Source: Escallonia rubra
Lineage: Eukaryota; Streptophyta; Magnoliopsida; Escalloniales; Escalloniaceae
NCBI GenBank assembly: GCA_033065855.1
Contig: JAVXUO010001536.1
Span: 62,001-126,000 of the forward strand
Direction: 5' to 3'
DNA length: 64,000 bases
Positions 1 through 12,638 of the stretch are shown piece by piece. The first letter of the stretch is position 1. Each line of letters opens with the position of its first letter. Below the pieces are notes generated by a model. That model was given only the letters and a program-made list of their open reading frames with translations. It had not been told where the DNA came from and ran no database searches. The translations under genes and the position numbers were made by a program.

Positions 1-2429
1 TGGAAAGATACGAATCTTATTAAAGACCAATAACTCCTTCTGATTTTGATTGTTTCAGGTCGTTGGGTTGACTTTGTTTCGCCATACTTATATCATCGTT
101 CTTGTTTCCGTCGTTCTTCTGGAATGTCACAGAATTCTGTTGTGAACCCTGAGAGCCAATATGCATGATTTGGTTAAAGATTTTTGTGTTTTGATTGCTT
201 GATTGCGATTATTATTATCATTATTTGTATAGTTTCCCCTACCTGGATATGAAGTTAAGTAGATTCTTAAGCCTCAGATAATCTGTGAGTGAGAATAAAT
301 TCAGAGAACGTGGATAAGGTTTGGATAAGCTATTCGATAATTTGGTGTATGGTTGGAACCTTGGCTAGACATATGATAATACACAGTATGTTACTTGCTT
401 TTGGAAACCGAAAGGTTTTAAACGTTTAACTGAAACAAATGATTGAAGAATAAGGCTATGAGACTTTTGTAAATAATGTGACTGGGAATCACAAGTGATG
501 TGATAATTTAGAGCGTTAAACTTTAGTGGAAGTGCAAGATATGTGAGTGAAAAATCATATTTCGCATTGTGTTAAGATAACACATCTCCTTCTAATGACT
601 CCGGTAACAATTTGGACCTATTTGATTTAAGATGCCAGAGTGTGCAGTGAATCCATAGTGGTTATAGTTTTCGGTCGTTCTGGGAAGTGTACACATAACC
701 GTAAGTATGCAATACACAGCTATGATAAGATAACATGCCTCTCGGTGATGAACTTGGCAATAATTTGGACTCGTTGTTTTGAAGTATTAGAGTATGCAGT
801 GAGAGCCTAGTGGCTACAACTTTTGTTGTCTGTTGTGAGGTGTAAGTGCTTATATGAATTGGCTATCCTACCCGTGTTAGCCTTGGTAGACCGTAGGTCA
901 TGTGTGACCATAGTTTAGTACTTCAGTATGCCTTGATCTTAGAGTTAAGCTTACAGTCATAAGAAAATCATGCAATTGATGAAATCTCCAGTGTAGTATC
1001 AGCATATCGCAATGGAAGCCTGTTGTATTAGAGTTTGATTTAATTCGGTATATGTGAGTTGGGTTCGGAGCAGTGCAGATGTAATTCAGTGAGTTTCGTA
1101 TTAGCATTTTACAGTTTATTTTTGTAGTTTTGAATATTTTTAAGACAATTAATTTGAAAATATATATGCATTTTACAATTTATTTTTGTTTGAATGATCA
1201 TAAAAATGTCATATCATTTTACAAAAAAAAATTTATTAATTTTTAGGCTTAACAATTATATAGCGCTAAATATTTGTAAAGTTGTCTAAATTGTTATAGA
1301 TGGAGATATAATTGCGTAAGGTTACAAAATTCTTATACATAATCTTTAATTTGTAGATTTTTCATTAAGTTCTAAGCTTATAATACATTATGGTGATTAT
1401 AGAAGTTTATGAAGTTAGAATATCAAATATTTAACATTATTTTTTGTAGATTACCATGTATATACACATGAATTCGAACATAATGAATTAAAAAACGGCC
1501 GCAGTCATTTGTATTGGAAACGAAAAATCCTAAAAAAGGTGCACGAACTATACAATTAGTAATTTATTGTGTAGACATAAATCGGCAACTGAAATGGAAG
1601 CACATGCATTAATTTAATTCATTTCAGACAATGAGTTATTTTTACCTACTGCCCATGAAAATCCCTGCAACCCTTTATACAAAACAGTTAATGGTCGATA
1701 AATATGCTTAGCATCATTTTGATACCATTACTGACAATTTTTAAAAGTACATTTTTAAAAGTCACTAAATAAGTGTCATTAAGAGTATACAATGACCATC
1801 GAGTTTCACCGTATGGGAGGCTGTAGGCATCTTTCTATGACCTAGCTAGCGGCTAAAAATTTCTTAGTTAACCATCACTTTAAAAGATAGAATCAATCTT
1901 ATAAAAGAAATAGCGTACCATTATAGTGACAATCCCTGTGTTTAATTGTTTCACTTTCAAGATCACGTTCAACAATTTTTGGAGGTGCCGTTTTGATATG
2001 TTTTTGAAGATTTTCTATTCTAACGAATTTAAGAATGTGTTATATTTGATTCTTTGTTTTGGACATTCAAAACATTATATGATTTCTACTTTAGACTTTG
2101 AAATATTATTCTAAAATTAATTTGTGAAATAAATTGTTACTTTAGCATTTCAAAGATATCTAAAAATGAAGTCATATTCGTTTCATATATTGCTTATATA
2201 AAAATATGTTAAGTATTAATCTTTATTTTTGTTATGTAGTCTTCATATTTTATATTTGTGAGATGTTATTTTGTTATTTTAAAGTGCACTTAAGGTATTA
2301 ACAATCAAAATTAAGGCCTAATATATAAGTATATTTCATTAGGTAGTATTTTAAAAACTTTAGAGCTAGTATCCTAATTTTAAAAGGTTTACGAAAATTG
2401 GGCCAATAATAGCCATAATTGTTTAACAA
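1..2429. other. AT-rich spacer, no gene seen
   Basis: I see no convincing coding frame, RNA gene or terminal repeat here. The only structure I can point to is a degenerate tandem duplication with a period of about 153 bp: a block with GATAACACATCT near 576 followed by CAATTTGGAC and GTGCAGTGA recurs near 729 as GATAACATGCCT, TAATTTGGAC and ATGCAGTGA. From about 2,280 the sequence begins to resemble the AT-rich repeat family seen at 3.9-4.2 kb and 44-46 kb. Confidence 0.5.
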
Positions 2430-2438
2430 TAAATTATA

Positions 2439-3369
2439 GGTCAATTACACCTATGTCCCTGAGGTTTGGGGGTAATTACACGTGAGGACAAAAAGTTTCA
2501 AGATGTAACACTTATGTCCATTGACAAACGAAATACAAAAATACTTAACGGTTTTGAAAAAAAGACTTGATTGCCCCTGACTTTAAAATAAATGACCCAC
2601 TTAATTTACTGTTTATTCTTCCTCTCCCCACACCCAGCACCCCCCCCACCCCCACCCCCCACGCCCCCACCCCCCAACCCCATTTATGTCACTTCTGCAT
2701 GAACAGGGTCAAGGGCAGCCCCCAATCGCCGCACCCCTGCTGCGGGGGAGGAGAGAAGAGATAGAGGAGGAAGAGAGACGGCGACGTCGCCGGTGGTGGA
2801 TCTACCGGAGGAAAAGGGGGCTGCCGGGGTGAGGGAAGGGGCTGTTGGCAGGGAAGGGGCTACCGGCGGGGAAGGGGACTGCCGGCGGGGAGGGAAGGGG
2901 ACTGCCGGCGGGGAGGGAAGGGGTTGCCGGCGGGTGAGGGATTGGACCTAATTTGGACATTCGGGTTTCAGGAAAACCCTAATTTGCAAATTAGGGTTTT
3001 AATAAAATCCTAATTTGCAAATTAGGGTTCCAAGAAAACCCTAATTTGCAAATTAGGGTTTCAATAATATCCTAATTTGCAAATTAGGGTTTCAATAAAA
3101 TCTTAATTGTGACTTTAAATTAAGGCTTGAAATTTTAATTTTAATTTTTTAAAAATATTCAGTATATACAATACAAGGGGTAGTATCGTCATTTTAAAAA
3201 TACATATTGATGACATCATACAAAAAGTACAATTTTTGGACGGAACCCTAATGGATGGACACGACTGATACATTTTAAAAGTGTTTGGTCACAGAATGTT
3301 ACATTTTGAAACTCGTTGTCATTGACTGTAATTATACCCTAACCTCAGGGATATAAGTGTAATTTGCCC
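2439..3369. mobile_element. Short non-autonomous Mutator-like element (MULE/Pack-MULE-type)
   Basis: The ends are inverted repeats: the left end reads GGTCAATTACACCTATGTCC and the right end, reversed, GGGCAAATTACACTTATATC, both continuing into CCTGAGGTT. A perfect 9-bp target duplication TAAATTATA flanks it at 2430-2438 and 3370-3378, the size typical of Mutator-like elements. The 931-bp body has no transposase. Its middle (about 2,700-2,945) is strongly GC-rich with a CTGCCGGCGGGGAGGGAAGG-type minisatellite, unlike the AT-rich flanks, so it may be captured host DNA, but I cannot name a source gene. The CCCCTGAGGTTT portion of the TIR recalls the two Pack-MULEs at 48.3 and 53.8 kb, suggesting a related family. 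Confidence 0.85.
2973..3093. repeat. Four tandem telo-box palindromes
   Basis: Four units of about 30-35 bp each centre on CCTAATTTGCAAATTAGG. The first, 2973-3000, is a perfect 28-bp palindrome with AAAACCCTAA on both arms; the third (3035-3061) is nearly as good, and the second and fourth lack part of one arm. AAACCCTAA is the plant telo-box core. They lie inside the short MULE, just downstream of its GC-rich core. Confidence 0.8.
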
Positions 3370-3931
3370 TAAATTATAATACATATTTAATAAGTAGGGC
3401 TAAAAAAGAAAATGACCAAAATAAATGCGATGACATGCAAGTAAGAGGGGGACAAAGAAAAAAAAAATACTAAAAAGGCTAATGTATTTGAAAGTTCAAT
3501 GTTATATACTTAAAATTTTAGAATTGTTTTTCTAGTTTTAAAAGGTTTACAAAAATTGGTACAATAATGTCACAAATATTTTAATAATAAATTTTAGTAA
3601 AGAGTTAAAGTTGTGTAAAAAAAAGGGACATTAAAATAAAGAAAATGATGTGACTCATAAGTTAGAAAGGTAAAAAAGAAAGAACACTTATAAAAGCTTA
3701 TGTATGTTAAAGTTCAATGTGATATAATTAGAATTAACTAATGAAGTAAAATCTTAAATTGGTATTTTTAAATTCTTTACAACAATTAACACATATTCCT
3801 TTTACATGTTACTTTTGTATAAAAGAAAAGAAAGCTTTTAATTTGTAACTTATAATTTTTTTTTTTCATACGTGACTTATGTTTTCTTTATATTTGAGTG
3901 TTTATGTTATTATTTAAAGTGTTTTTGAGGT

Positions 3932-4223
3932 GCTAATAGTTAAAATCAAGTTCTAATATGTTGATATATTGACTATGTAGAGTTTTAGAAGGCATATAAT
4001 TGATTTTCTAGTCTTATAAGGTCAACTAAATTTATGGTAATTATACCTCCGAATTTTTCAATAATAAGCTACAATAAAGAGTCATGATACATATGTGACT
4101 ATAATAAGTAAAGGTAGAAAAGAAATGGAACACCAAAGCAAACATGATGATGTGTAATTTATTTTTTCTTTATGTTTGAGTGTTTATTTTGTTATAAAAA
4201 AGTGATATTGAGGTATTAATATT
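3932..4223. repeat. AT-rich interspersed repeat, left half of a copy split by the gypsy insertion
   Basis: This segment is nearly identical to 44,002-44,305, including GGTCAACTAAATTTATGGTA and GTAGAGTTTTAGAAGG. In the 44-kb copy the sequence continues without a break through GGTATTAATAGTAAAAATC; here it stops at the gypsy LTR and resumes at 24,992. It therefore marks the pre-insertion locus. The preceding stretch 3,379-3,931 is similar AT-rich DNA with no gene. Confidence 0.85.
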
Positions 4224-7018
4224 TGTTCCCAACCTATCTTGGTCGGATCCAATGGCCCGCTACGGGTCCCACTTCGCGCAAACACGTCGACAGATGCAAC
4301 AGTCAATTTTCCAACGCATCGAACCGGTCAGCACGCGCACGCTCAAGTCACGTGCGTTTTTCGCTCCGCGCACCTTCTGCGCGACTTAGGCACGATTTAT
4401 TTCACGTTGAAGCCACTCACGCTAGCGCGATCGTCACGCCGAGACCACCCGAACACCTTTTCACCAAAAATGTCGACCGACGGCGAAACCGGAGCAACGG
4501 GGTCAAGGGGAAAAGGCCTTGGCCAACCCCATGGGGTCGGCCTCGGCCTCCCCCAAGGCCATGGGGTTGGCCTCGGCCTCCCATGGGCGGTTGGCCTTGG
4601 CCTTCCTCCCCCAGTTCTTCACTTTTTGCGCAAAGTCTTTTTCGCACTTTTTTCACTTCGTATGCGACTTTGACCCCTTGTTCTTCACATGGGTACGATT
4701 CACGTCGACACGCTCGTCATAACACAACTTCTAGATTTGTCATTGCCCATCAAAACACCTACCGTCGACACGCCCGAAGTTCAACGAAAGGGGGAGTGGC
4801 CTTGGCCACCCCCTAGGGTCAGCCTCGGCCTCCCCAAGGGGTGGTGGCCTTGGCCTTCCCCTAATTTTTGGCCTATGGCCTCCCCTCCCGCGCGCACTTG
4901 TTTTCTCGATTCTTTGCACCTCCACGATGTTTACGGACGTTTGTACATCAACCTCGCAATGTCTGTCATGCATAAACCTCACGAAGACATCGCTCGTGAC
5001 CCCGCACCTCCCCCGTGATGCCCGTCGCCCAAAGTCGCGCGCTACCACCGAATGACCTGTCGCCGATGACCGCATACCATCACTCCCAAATTTTTCATTA
5101 CTACATGTTGCATTCGTTATTTTGTTATAACAGGCACACTCAACTCACATCCCATCTTCGGGACACCCGACGCGTGCCCGTGCGCCATCGTCATGATACG
5201 TGCCCCGACACCAAGTATTGATCCGCGACGGTCGTCGCCGCGCCCATGCGCCATTCTCATGATACGTGCCCCGGCACCAAGTATTGCTCCGCGACGTTCG
5301 TCACCGCGCCCGTGCGCCATCGTCATGATACGTGCCCCCGGCACCAAGTATTGCTCCGCGACGTTCGTCGTCGCGCTCGTGTGCCATTCTCATGATACGT
5401 GCCCCGCCACCAAGTATTGCTCCGCGATGTTCATCGCCGTACCACTTTAATAACACGTGCCCCAGCACCAAATATTGCTCCGCGACGTTCGTCGCCGCAC
5501 CCGTGCGCCATCGTCATGATACGTGCCCCCGACACCAAGTATTGCTTCACGATGTTCGTCGCCATACCACTTTCATAACACGTGTCCCGGCACCAAGTAT
5601 TGCTCCGTGACGTTCGTCGTCGCGCCACTTTCATAACACGTGCCCCCGGTGCCAGGTAATGTCTCATGTCGTTGGCATCGTGCCCATGCGCCACAATCAT
5701 GTCTCGTGTTGTAGGCACCATGTCCATGGGCCACAATCATGTTACATGCTTCCGGGGGGCCACGTTCGTAGTGCTCCGGCACGAGGACCCCTCACAGCGG
5801 GATGAACTCACAACCTTATAGTCATCACCGCCACGGGATGGGCTCACAACCTTAAAGCCATCGCCGTCACAATCACGGGGGGCTCTGGCACGACGACCCC
5901 TCGCAGCGGGATGGACTCACAACCTTATAGTCATCGCCGCCATGGGATAACCTCACAACCTTAAAGCCATTGTCGTCACAATCACGGGGGGCTCCGGCAT
6001 GAGGACCCCTCACAGCAGGATGGACTCATAACCTTATAGTCATCGCCGCCACGGGATGGGCTCACAACCTTAAAGTCATTGCCTTCACAATCATGGGGGG
6101 CTCTGGCACGAGGACCCCTCACAGCGAGATGAACTCACAAACTTATAGTCATCGCCGCCACAGGATGGGCTCACAACCTTAAAGCCATTGCCGTCACAAT
6201 CACGGGGGGCTCCCAACGAGGACCCCTCGTCACAGACTCTGAGCACTGAGCTGCGAGCATGTACACTCATGTTATCGTTGATCATCGACATCACCAGGAC
6301 AATGACCCACGGGTCACTCTGGGACGGAAGCAGGTCCTCGGAGGGCATCGCGCCTAGTCCGCATGGCAGTTGGCTACAGGGGCAACCCTCACGGCTGTCA
6401 GGTTCTCTGCGTGTCTCTTGACGCACCTTGTGGGATTCAGTAAGGGCTTGGATCAGTGGCTGGGGTAACGAGCTTACTCTGATCATGCTGTCCTGGTGTG
6501 GTCAGTCTTCTCAGACAGGTAGAGTGATGCTGTGCAAGGCAGGCAACGCAAATTTGGGAATCGGCAGTCCAACGGAGAACTGGTATTTTGGGACCCCTGG
6601 TGACGTGTCATTCCCAGGGGACGACATGTGGCACTTTATGACATAAGCACACTGTTTCCTATAAATAGTGAACTTTATGACTGAAGAAGGAGTTTTGCTC
6701 ATTTATCACAAAATCACTTTATCACTCTAGAATTTGAGAGCTCTTGGATTCTAGAGAGAGAAACACAGAATTGGACATAACTTTGGACCGTAACATTGGA
6801 CCCCGACTCAAACCCTGACTTGGACTGTCGACTGCCGGCCCTATTCGTCTCAGCCTTGCCTTCGTAGCACTGCCACTCTTCACGGCCTGTCTGGGAAGCC
6901 TTGCTCTCTGCCCTTACTCCGCCCTCACTGTCTCTCACTTTGTGTACTTGGAAGCTGACTTGAACTGTAGCCTTTGTGGCACCTCCACGTAGGTACGAAC
7001 CCACTTTTCTTGGCATCA
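4224..7018 (+). repeat. 5' LTR of the Tat-like element
   Basis: Matches 21,910-24,991 from TGTTCCC to GGCATCA. GC-rich with GGCCTCGGCC/GGCCTTGGCC runs near 4.5-4.85 kb, then two tandem-repeat zones, then a likely promoter with TATAAATA at 6660-6667; the same box is at 24,627-24,634 in the other LTR. The open frames within it are repeat-driven and not convincing genes. Confidence 0.93.
5190..6200. repeat. Two tandem-repeat zones inside the 5' LTR
   Basis: Zone one (about 5,190-5,660) has about eight units of ~57-67 bp containing ATACGTGCCCC and CACCAAGTATTGCTCCGCGA. Zone two (about 5,770-6,190) has four units of ~108 bp containing GACTCACAACCTTATAGTCA and GGGCTCACAACCTTAAAGCC. The same zones are in the 3' LTR, where the second has about six to seven units (23.45-24.17 kb). 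That copy-number change explains most of the 287-bp difference in LTR length. Confidence 0.85.
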
Positions 7019-7021
7019 TTT

Positions 7022-7039
7022 TGGCGACTCTGCTGGGGA
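7022..7039 (+). other. Primer-binding site of the Tat-like element
   Basis: Four bases after the LTR end comes TGGCGACTCTGCTGGGGA. The leading TGG pairs with a tRNA CCA end, as expected of a minus-strand primer-binding site. Tat/Ogre-type elements are known to use tRNA-Arg; I infer the same here but did not align a tRNA. Confidence 0.65.
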
Positions 7040-7085
7040 GGTAAGCATTGTATTGTAGTCTACCTATCTTCCACACTCAATCTGC

Positions 7086-8647
7086 ATGCCTATGCAACGA
7101 AGAGTTACGAGGGCTACCAGCCAAGGCCTCATCCACACCGTGCAAGAGGAGGATCACCTCGGTGAACAAGAAGGGACTAGCACCATGCGTCTCCAAGACC
7201 AGCCACTAGCTACCGCACCTGACATACAAGTTGCAGTCAATGCGACCATCCAACAGTTCACGCCTACTATAGCCAACCTACAAAACTCGCAAGTCACTCT
7301 TATGACAACCATCATTGAAATGCAAAAATCCATACAAGAGATGGCCTTCCAACAAACCATTGCACCAGTCCAACTTTCTAGACCTGGGTTGGCTCTTGAA
7401 GCCACTCAGGCCCCAGTGTCGCGACCACCGCTGCCTCAATCGTCTAGACCCTTGGCGGTAGGACTTGCGACATCTTCGCCTCCTGTAGGTGATGCACTGC
7501 ATCCCGTGATGCCGTCACGCAGGCCTCAAGCAGACCTTGGACCCGTGCTGTAACAGATTCACCTTATCGCCGCACCTCAGCGCATGCCGACACGAAGTTC
7601 GTCTGAAACCCATGACTCTATTGAGATGGAACCTAACTATTACCCAATGGAACAACATCAAACAACCGGTCAAGTGGTGGATATGTTTCGCTCGACCACC
7701 CAAGCCCCTATACACTTGCCATTGCCAGCACATGTCACATATCATCCCTTTGTTGCTCCTGCTCATCAAGTTCCCCGTCAGGGGGTTGGGGGGCTCGCGG
7801 CGCCCCAGCCAGCCATCATCCCTTGGTTGTCCATGAAGGAAAATCCCACCACTATGTCTCCAAGTCAGACTTTGAAGCACTCATTCACCGCTTATCACAA
7901 AACTCTACACCTAATCCCTCTGCCCACATGACGGGCCATGCCTCATATACCAATGATATTGCCACCAAACCCTATCCCCCAAAGTACAAACAACCAGCTT
8001 TTGTGCTCTTCAATGGATGCGAGGGCAACGCCTGTGAGCACTTGACGAGATTTGTAGGCTCATTGGAGCAATATGGTCCGGGAGACAGCTTGAAGTTGAG
8101 GGAATTCCATCAGTCCCTTACAGACTTGGCTTACACTTAGTACCACCAGATCCCTATGGGGACTGTCCACGCATAGAACGACATGGTCTAGTTGTTCTTA
8201 GACAAGTTCCATTACGAGGCTGAACGCGTGACTATTGTTGACATTGCTGGCATTCGCCAGAACCAAGGGGAAGACTTGAATAAATACGTGCACCATTTCC
8301 ATCTCAAATGCCTTGAGTGCACGGACTTCAGCAAGGACGAGACGTTGGTTCACATATGCATCAAAAACATGAACGATATCTATCGTGTGCATATCGAGAA
8401 CCTACAGTTGAGGTCATGGGGACACCTTAAGGAAACAGCCCGCCGTACTTACGAGACGGTCGGTCCTGTCAAGCTGTGGAAGCCTCGACCGCAAAATGCA
8501 CTACTGGCTTCGGCAGACACACCCAGCACTCAGTGTAACAACAACAGCACAAACAACAACAACAGCAACAACAACAGCAACAACTACACTGGCTTCAAGC
8601 GTCAGTTCCCAGATAGGGACCGACGCTCCGCCAAGCGAAGGCAATAG
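7086..8647 (+). pseudogene. gag region of the Tat-like element (fossil)
   Basis: Open stretches encode a Gag-like protein. A Gln/Asn-rich N-terminal part is followed by a retrotransposon-gag core (FNGCEGNACEHLTRFVGSLE near 8.0 kb, then FLDKFHYEAERV and QNQGEDLNKYVHHFHLKC at 8.2-8.3 kb). This WP.-F/QGEDL-type pattern is standard for Ty3/gypsy Gag. The segment ends in an Asn-rich, basic tail (8.53-8.64 kb). It is broken into several frames and is not expected to be functional. Confidence 0.85.
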
Positions 8648-9199
8648 GGGACTGCACCCGACTATCCATGTGATTTGAATACGGTGAAAGAACTCTTGGC
8701 AAAATGGGTGGCCAATGACAACAACTTCCAACTGCCATCTGTGCGGATCCAAATCACGGATGAAGAGAGGACCAGACCCAACTACTGTCCTTTCCATCAA
8801 GCCCTTGGCCATCTTCTAAGAAACTACAATGCGCTGCGAATTATCTTTGCAAGCAAGGTCGCGTTAGGCGACCTACAGCTACGGAAGAACAACGATGTGC
8901 TTAAGGACCCTTACCCACACCATGGTAACAACAATCGGGAGCATCAGGTGCTCATGGCCACTACTGACCACATCGAGTCTCTCATCCCAGAAGCTCCTAC
9001 GGAGGTCTTTCCTATGGTCACACTTGTGCACCTTCTGCTCCTCAGCCAGCGTCCTCTATCAGAAAAATGACAAAAATCAAAAGCTTTTTTGATGAAATGG
9101 GGTTTTCACCCGCGGCACGGACTTACCTCTCGAACTGTCTGATCGAGGTCACCACAGGCCTCGGTCTTGAATATTTCCCTGCCTAAGCCGAACTCAGAC

Positions 9200-9762
9200 A
9201 TGTCCCTTCTACCGCATTCATTTTCTCAGACGAGGACTTGCCACCGATTGAACACCACAACCGACCGCTGTACCTTGAATGCACTGTTAACGGCACAGGC
9301 TTCCGCCATGCCTTAGTAGACTGCGACGCCTCAATCAACATCATGCCTCTCATCACCTTGTAACGAGCCGACATTCCCCCAAGAAAAATCATTCGTGACC
9401 CCGTCAAGATTACTGGCTTTAGGCAGGGTCCTCAGTCAACCCTCGGCCATATCGTTGTCGACCTCATGTTCGAAAATGTCCGTCGCGACACTACTTTTCA
9501 TGTGATCCACAACGAGTCTACTTTCCACCTCCTGCTCGGCCGACCTTGGATTCATGTTAACAAGGTCATTCCCTCAACGTACCACCAGTGTGTGAAACTG
9601 GTGGCCGGTCCTACGGGACATGAGGTAGCGATGACAATCCCCGTAACCAAGGCCCCCTTCGAATGCGCCGAATCTTACTTCGTCGAGGCCTCCTTCTTCA
9701 CTAAGCTTTCCGAGGATGGTGAGAATGCTACTCATATACATTCCACCAAGTTGCCAAACTAG
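9200..9762 (+). pseudogene. Aspartic protease region of the Tat-like element (fossil)
   Basis: The text LYLECTVNGTGFRHALVDCD followed by ASINIMPL (about 9,270-9,350) matches the retropepsin active-site region of plant Ty3/gypsy elements, where a D-S/T-G-like triplet precedes A-x-I-N. The following HVIHNESTFHLLLGRPWIH (about 9.5 kb) is the usual distal protease motif (LLGRPWI). The region sits between gag and RT as expected and is decayed. Confidence 0.85.
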
Positions 9763-10012
9763 GATGAGTTGTGTGGAAACAAGCCTCACAAGCCCAGGAC
9801 CATGAAAGGTACCAAGAACAAAGGATCGACCTCAATGCCTCCGCCTGCTACCAAACCCAACTCCCCCCCTTCATCCCCCAAGTCCAAGAAGCAAAAGGCT
9901 GAACCAACCTTCCAGCGCATCATCAAAGACGGGCAAAGTTATCTACCAATTATGATGGTGTGCGGGGGCTTCAGGTAGTTCGTCATCTGACCCCCCTGAC
10001 CTTGACCCGCCC

Positions 10013-11704
10013 ATGGAAACTGAATGGTACTGCGCGGCTGAGCATTGCCCGCCAGACCCTGAACTTACCCCGGGCGCTGCCCCGCCCTGCTATGAAGACG
10101 GCCCTCGACCGCAGGCCGAAGATCTTGAAGAAATTAACCTAGCTGACCTGGGCGAGGAACCTCGACTGACATACATTGGCACAAAACTCGCCCAGGGCCG
10201 AAGAGAGGAATTGGTTACCCTCCTTCACGAATATCGCGACGTATTGGCATGGAGTTACAACGAGATGCCTGGATTGGATCCTAACTTGGTGACACACCAT
10301 CTCAACATTGCTAACGGGTTTAGCCCTGTCCGACAACATCCGCGATCCTTCCGCTCCGAGCTCGAATTGAAGATCAAGCAAGAGATTAAACGACTTTTAC
10401 AGGCTGGCTTCTTCGAGCCCATCACTCATCCTATCTGGTTGGCTAATGTTGTTCCTGTGCAAAAGAAGAACGGCCAAGTCCGCATTTGTATTGACTTTTG
10501 GGACTTGAACAAGGCATGCCCTAAAGACGAGTTCCCATTGCCCAACATCGACATGCTCACAGAGGCAGCTGCCGGACACGAAACATTATCTTTCATGGAT
10601 GATTTCGCGGGCTACAATCAAATTTAGATGAACCTCGACGACTGTGCCAAGACAGCCTTCCGAACTCCTATGGGTAACTTTTGTTGGAAAGTCATGCCCT
10701 TTGGCCTTAAGAACGCGGGTGTAATGTACCAAACAGCAATGACATCAATCTTCCACGACATGATACACCGCACAGTGGAGGACTACGTCGACGATCTTGT
10801 CATCAAGTCTAAAAAGGAAAGTGAGCATCTCACGGACCTTCAAGCAGTCTTCGATCGTCGTCGACAATACAACATGCGGATGAATCCGTTGAAATGTGCC
10901 TTTGGAGTCTCCTCTGGAAAATTCCTCAGATTTTTGGTCAGTCGACAGGGCATTGACATTGACCCTTCTAAGGCCGCCTCCATCCAAGAGATGCCCCCTC
11001 CCAAGAGCACCACACAGTTGAAGAGCTTCCTCGGCAAGGTTTCTTACCTCCGCCGATTCATCCCTGCCTTGGCCGAACTTATCACTCCCTTCCAGCACTT
11101 AACGCGCAAGAGCGCACTGTGGAGTTGGGGTGCACCCCAACAACAAGCATTCGAACAGATCAAGGCGGTTCTCATGTCGCCACAGACCATGGTCATGCCA
11201 CAACGAGGCATCCCACTCTTGCTTTACTTGACCTCCACACCCAGGTCCATAGGGGCATTGCTTGCCCAAGAGGTGGATGGAATTGAGCACCCAGTTTATT
11301 ATCTCAGTCGATCAATCAGGGGCCCCGAAGCCAATTACTCTGAGCTCGAGAAGCACTGCTTAGCCTTGCTCTACGCCTCGTAGAAATTCACACAAAGCTT
11401 CTTGTCGCACCAAATTACACTTGTCACCAAGGCTGATCCACTACGATACATGCTCACGCGCCCTGCCCTGTCTGGCCGGCTTACTCGTTGGTTACTACTA
11501 TTGGTCGAGTTCAGCCTATCCATCAAGAATCCTACAGCTCTACGGAGCCAAGCACTGGCAGACCTTTTGGCCTTCTTCCCACGCCAACAATATGAACAGA
11601 CCTCAGATCAATTATCTGGGGAGGAGACGACCCTGATCTCTAACATCGATGAATTATGGACGCTTGAGTTCGACGGCTCAGCCACTAACAAAGGTCCCAA
11701 TTGA
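10013..11704 (+). pseudogene. Reverse transcriptase and first RNase H region (fossil)
   Basis: The RT blocks are clear: VPVQKKNGQVRICIDF, LPNIDMLTEAAAGHETLSFM, AFRTPMGNFCWKVMPFGLKN and the catalytic YVDD box in VEDYVDDLVIKSKK (about 10,790). The connection and RNase H follow (FLGKVSYLRRFIPALAEL, then YYLSRSIRGPEANYSELEKH near 11.3 kb). All are typical of Ty3/gypsy pol. The frame is broken in several places. Confidence 0.92.
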
Positions 11705-12000
11705 GCTCCCCTCCGGCAAGGGGGTGCCGGCATCGTCCTTCGAAACTCAGAGGGTGTTACCATATCCCTATCCTTCAAGCCAGCATGAGGCACTTGTCAT
11801 TGGCCTCATGCTGGCTACCAATATGGGGACTAAGTCATTATGCGTGAAAGGAGACTCGAACTTGATCATGAAGCAGGCCGACGGGGAGTTTGCAATCAAG
11901 GAGCCAGCCTTGGCACCTTATCGTGCCTTGGTGCAACACTAGGAATGAAGACTTGGTCATATCGAGTATGAACATCACAACAGGTGCCACAGCCTACATG
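11640..12000 (+). pseudogene. Second (archaeal-type) RNase H-like segment (fossil)
   Basis: After the first RNase H comes ELWTLEFDGSATNKG followed in nearby frames by GGAGIVLRNSEG. This W-x-L-x-F-D-G-S...G-A-G-I-V-L pattern is the start of the additional archaeal-type RNase H that marks the Tat lineage of plant Ty3/gypsy elements. It is heavily decayed, so the lineage call rests on this pattern, the LTR length and the antisense ORF together. Confidence 0.7.
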
Positions 12001-12638
12001 CGGACAGCTTGGCCACGATCTCGTCAAAGATAAAAGTTGACGGTGAACAGCGCATGCTAACCATTATCAAAAGGACAACACCATGCATATCATTGAATCT
12101 AGTCCCAAAGGACGCTACTACAGACGATTGGAGGTAGCCAATCATCGACCAACTAAAGGTGCCATCTCTTGCTTCAGCCTCTACCCTTACAGATTTCTTG
12201 ATGTTGGGAGACGTCTTGTACAGACGATGTCCCAGAGGCACTCTGGCCAGGTGCTTGGCCCCGGAAGAAGCAAAGCATAAATTACAGCTCGGCCATCAGA
12301 AGTGTTGTGGCCTCGACGGTCCTCTTCTATACCGTCGCCTCCAGCGTATGGGCCTCTATTGGCCATCCATGGCCAATGATGCCTCAGATATACAAAGGGA
12401 CTGTCCCGAGTGCTTGTATGCCCCGGACAATGTGGAAGCTCTTGTCATTGACGTCGAAGGTGACTGGCGCCATCCTTTCATCCAGTACTTATCCCACGGG
12501 GTTCTACCACCTGACCGCAGCTCAGCACGATCTATCAAGAGCAAGTCGGTCAAGTATTTCGTGACGGAAGGCAAGTTGTTTCACAAGGGATTTTTGGGAC
12601 GCACCTTGCGATGCTTGTAGGGTGCCCAAGTAGTCGAG

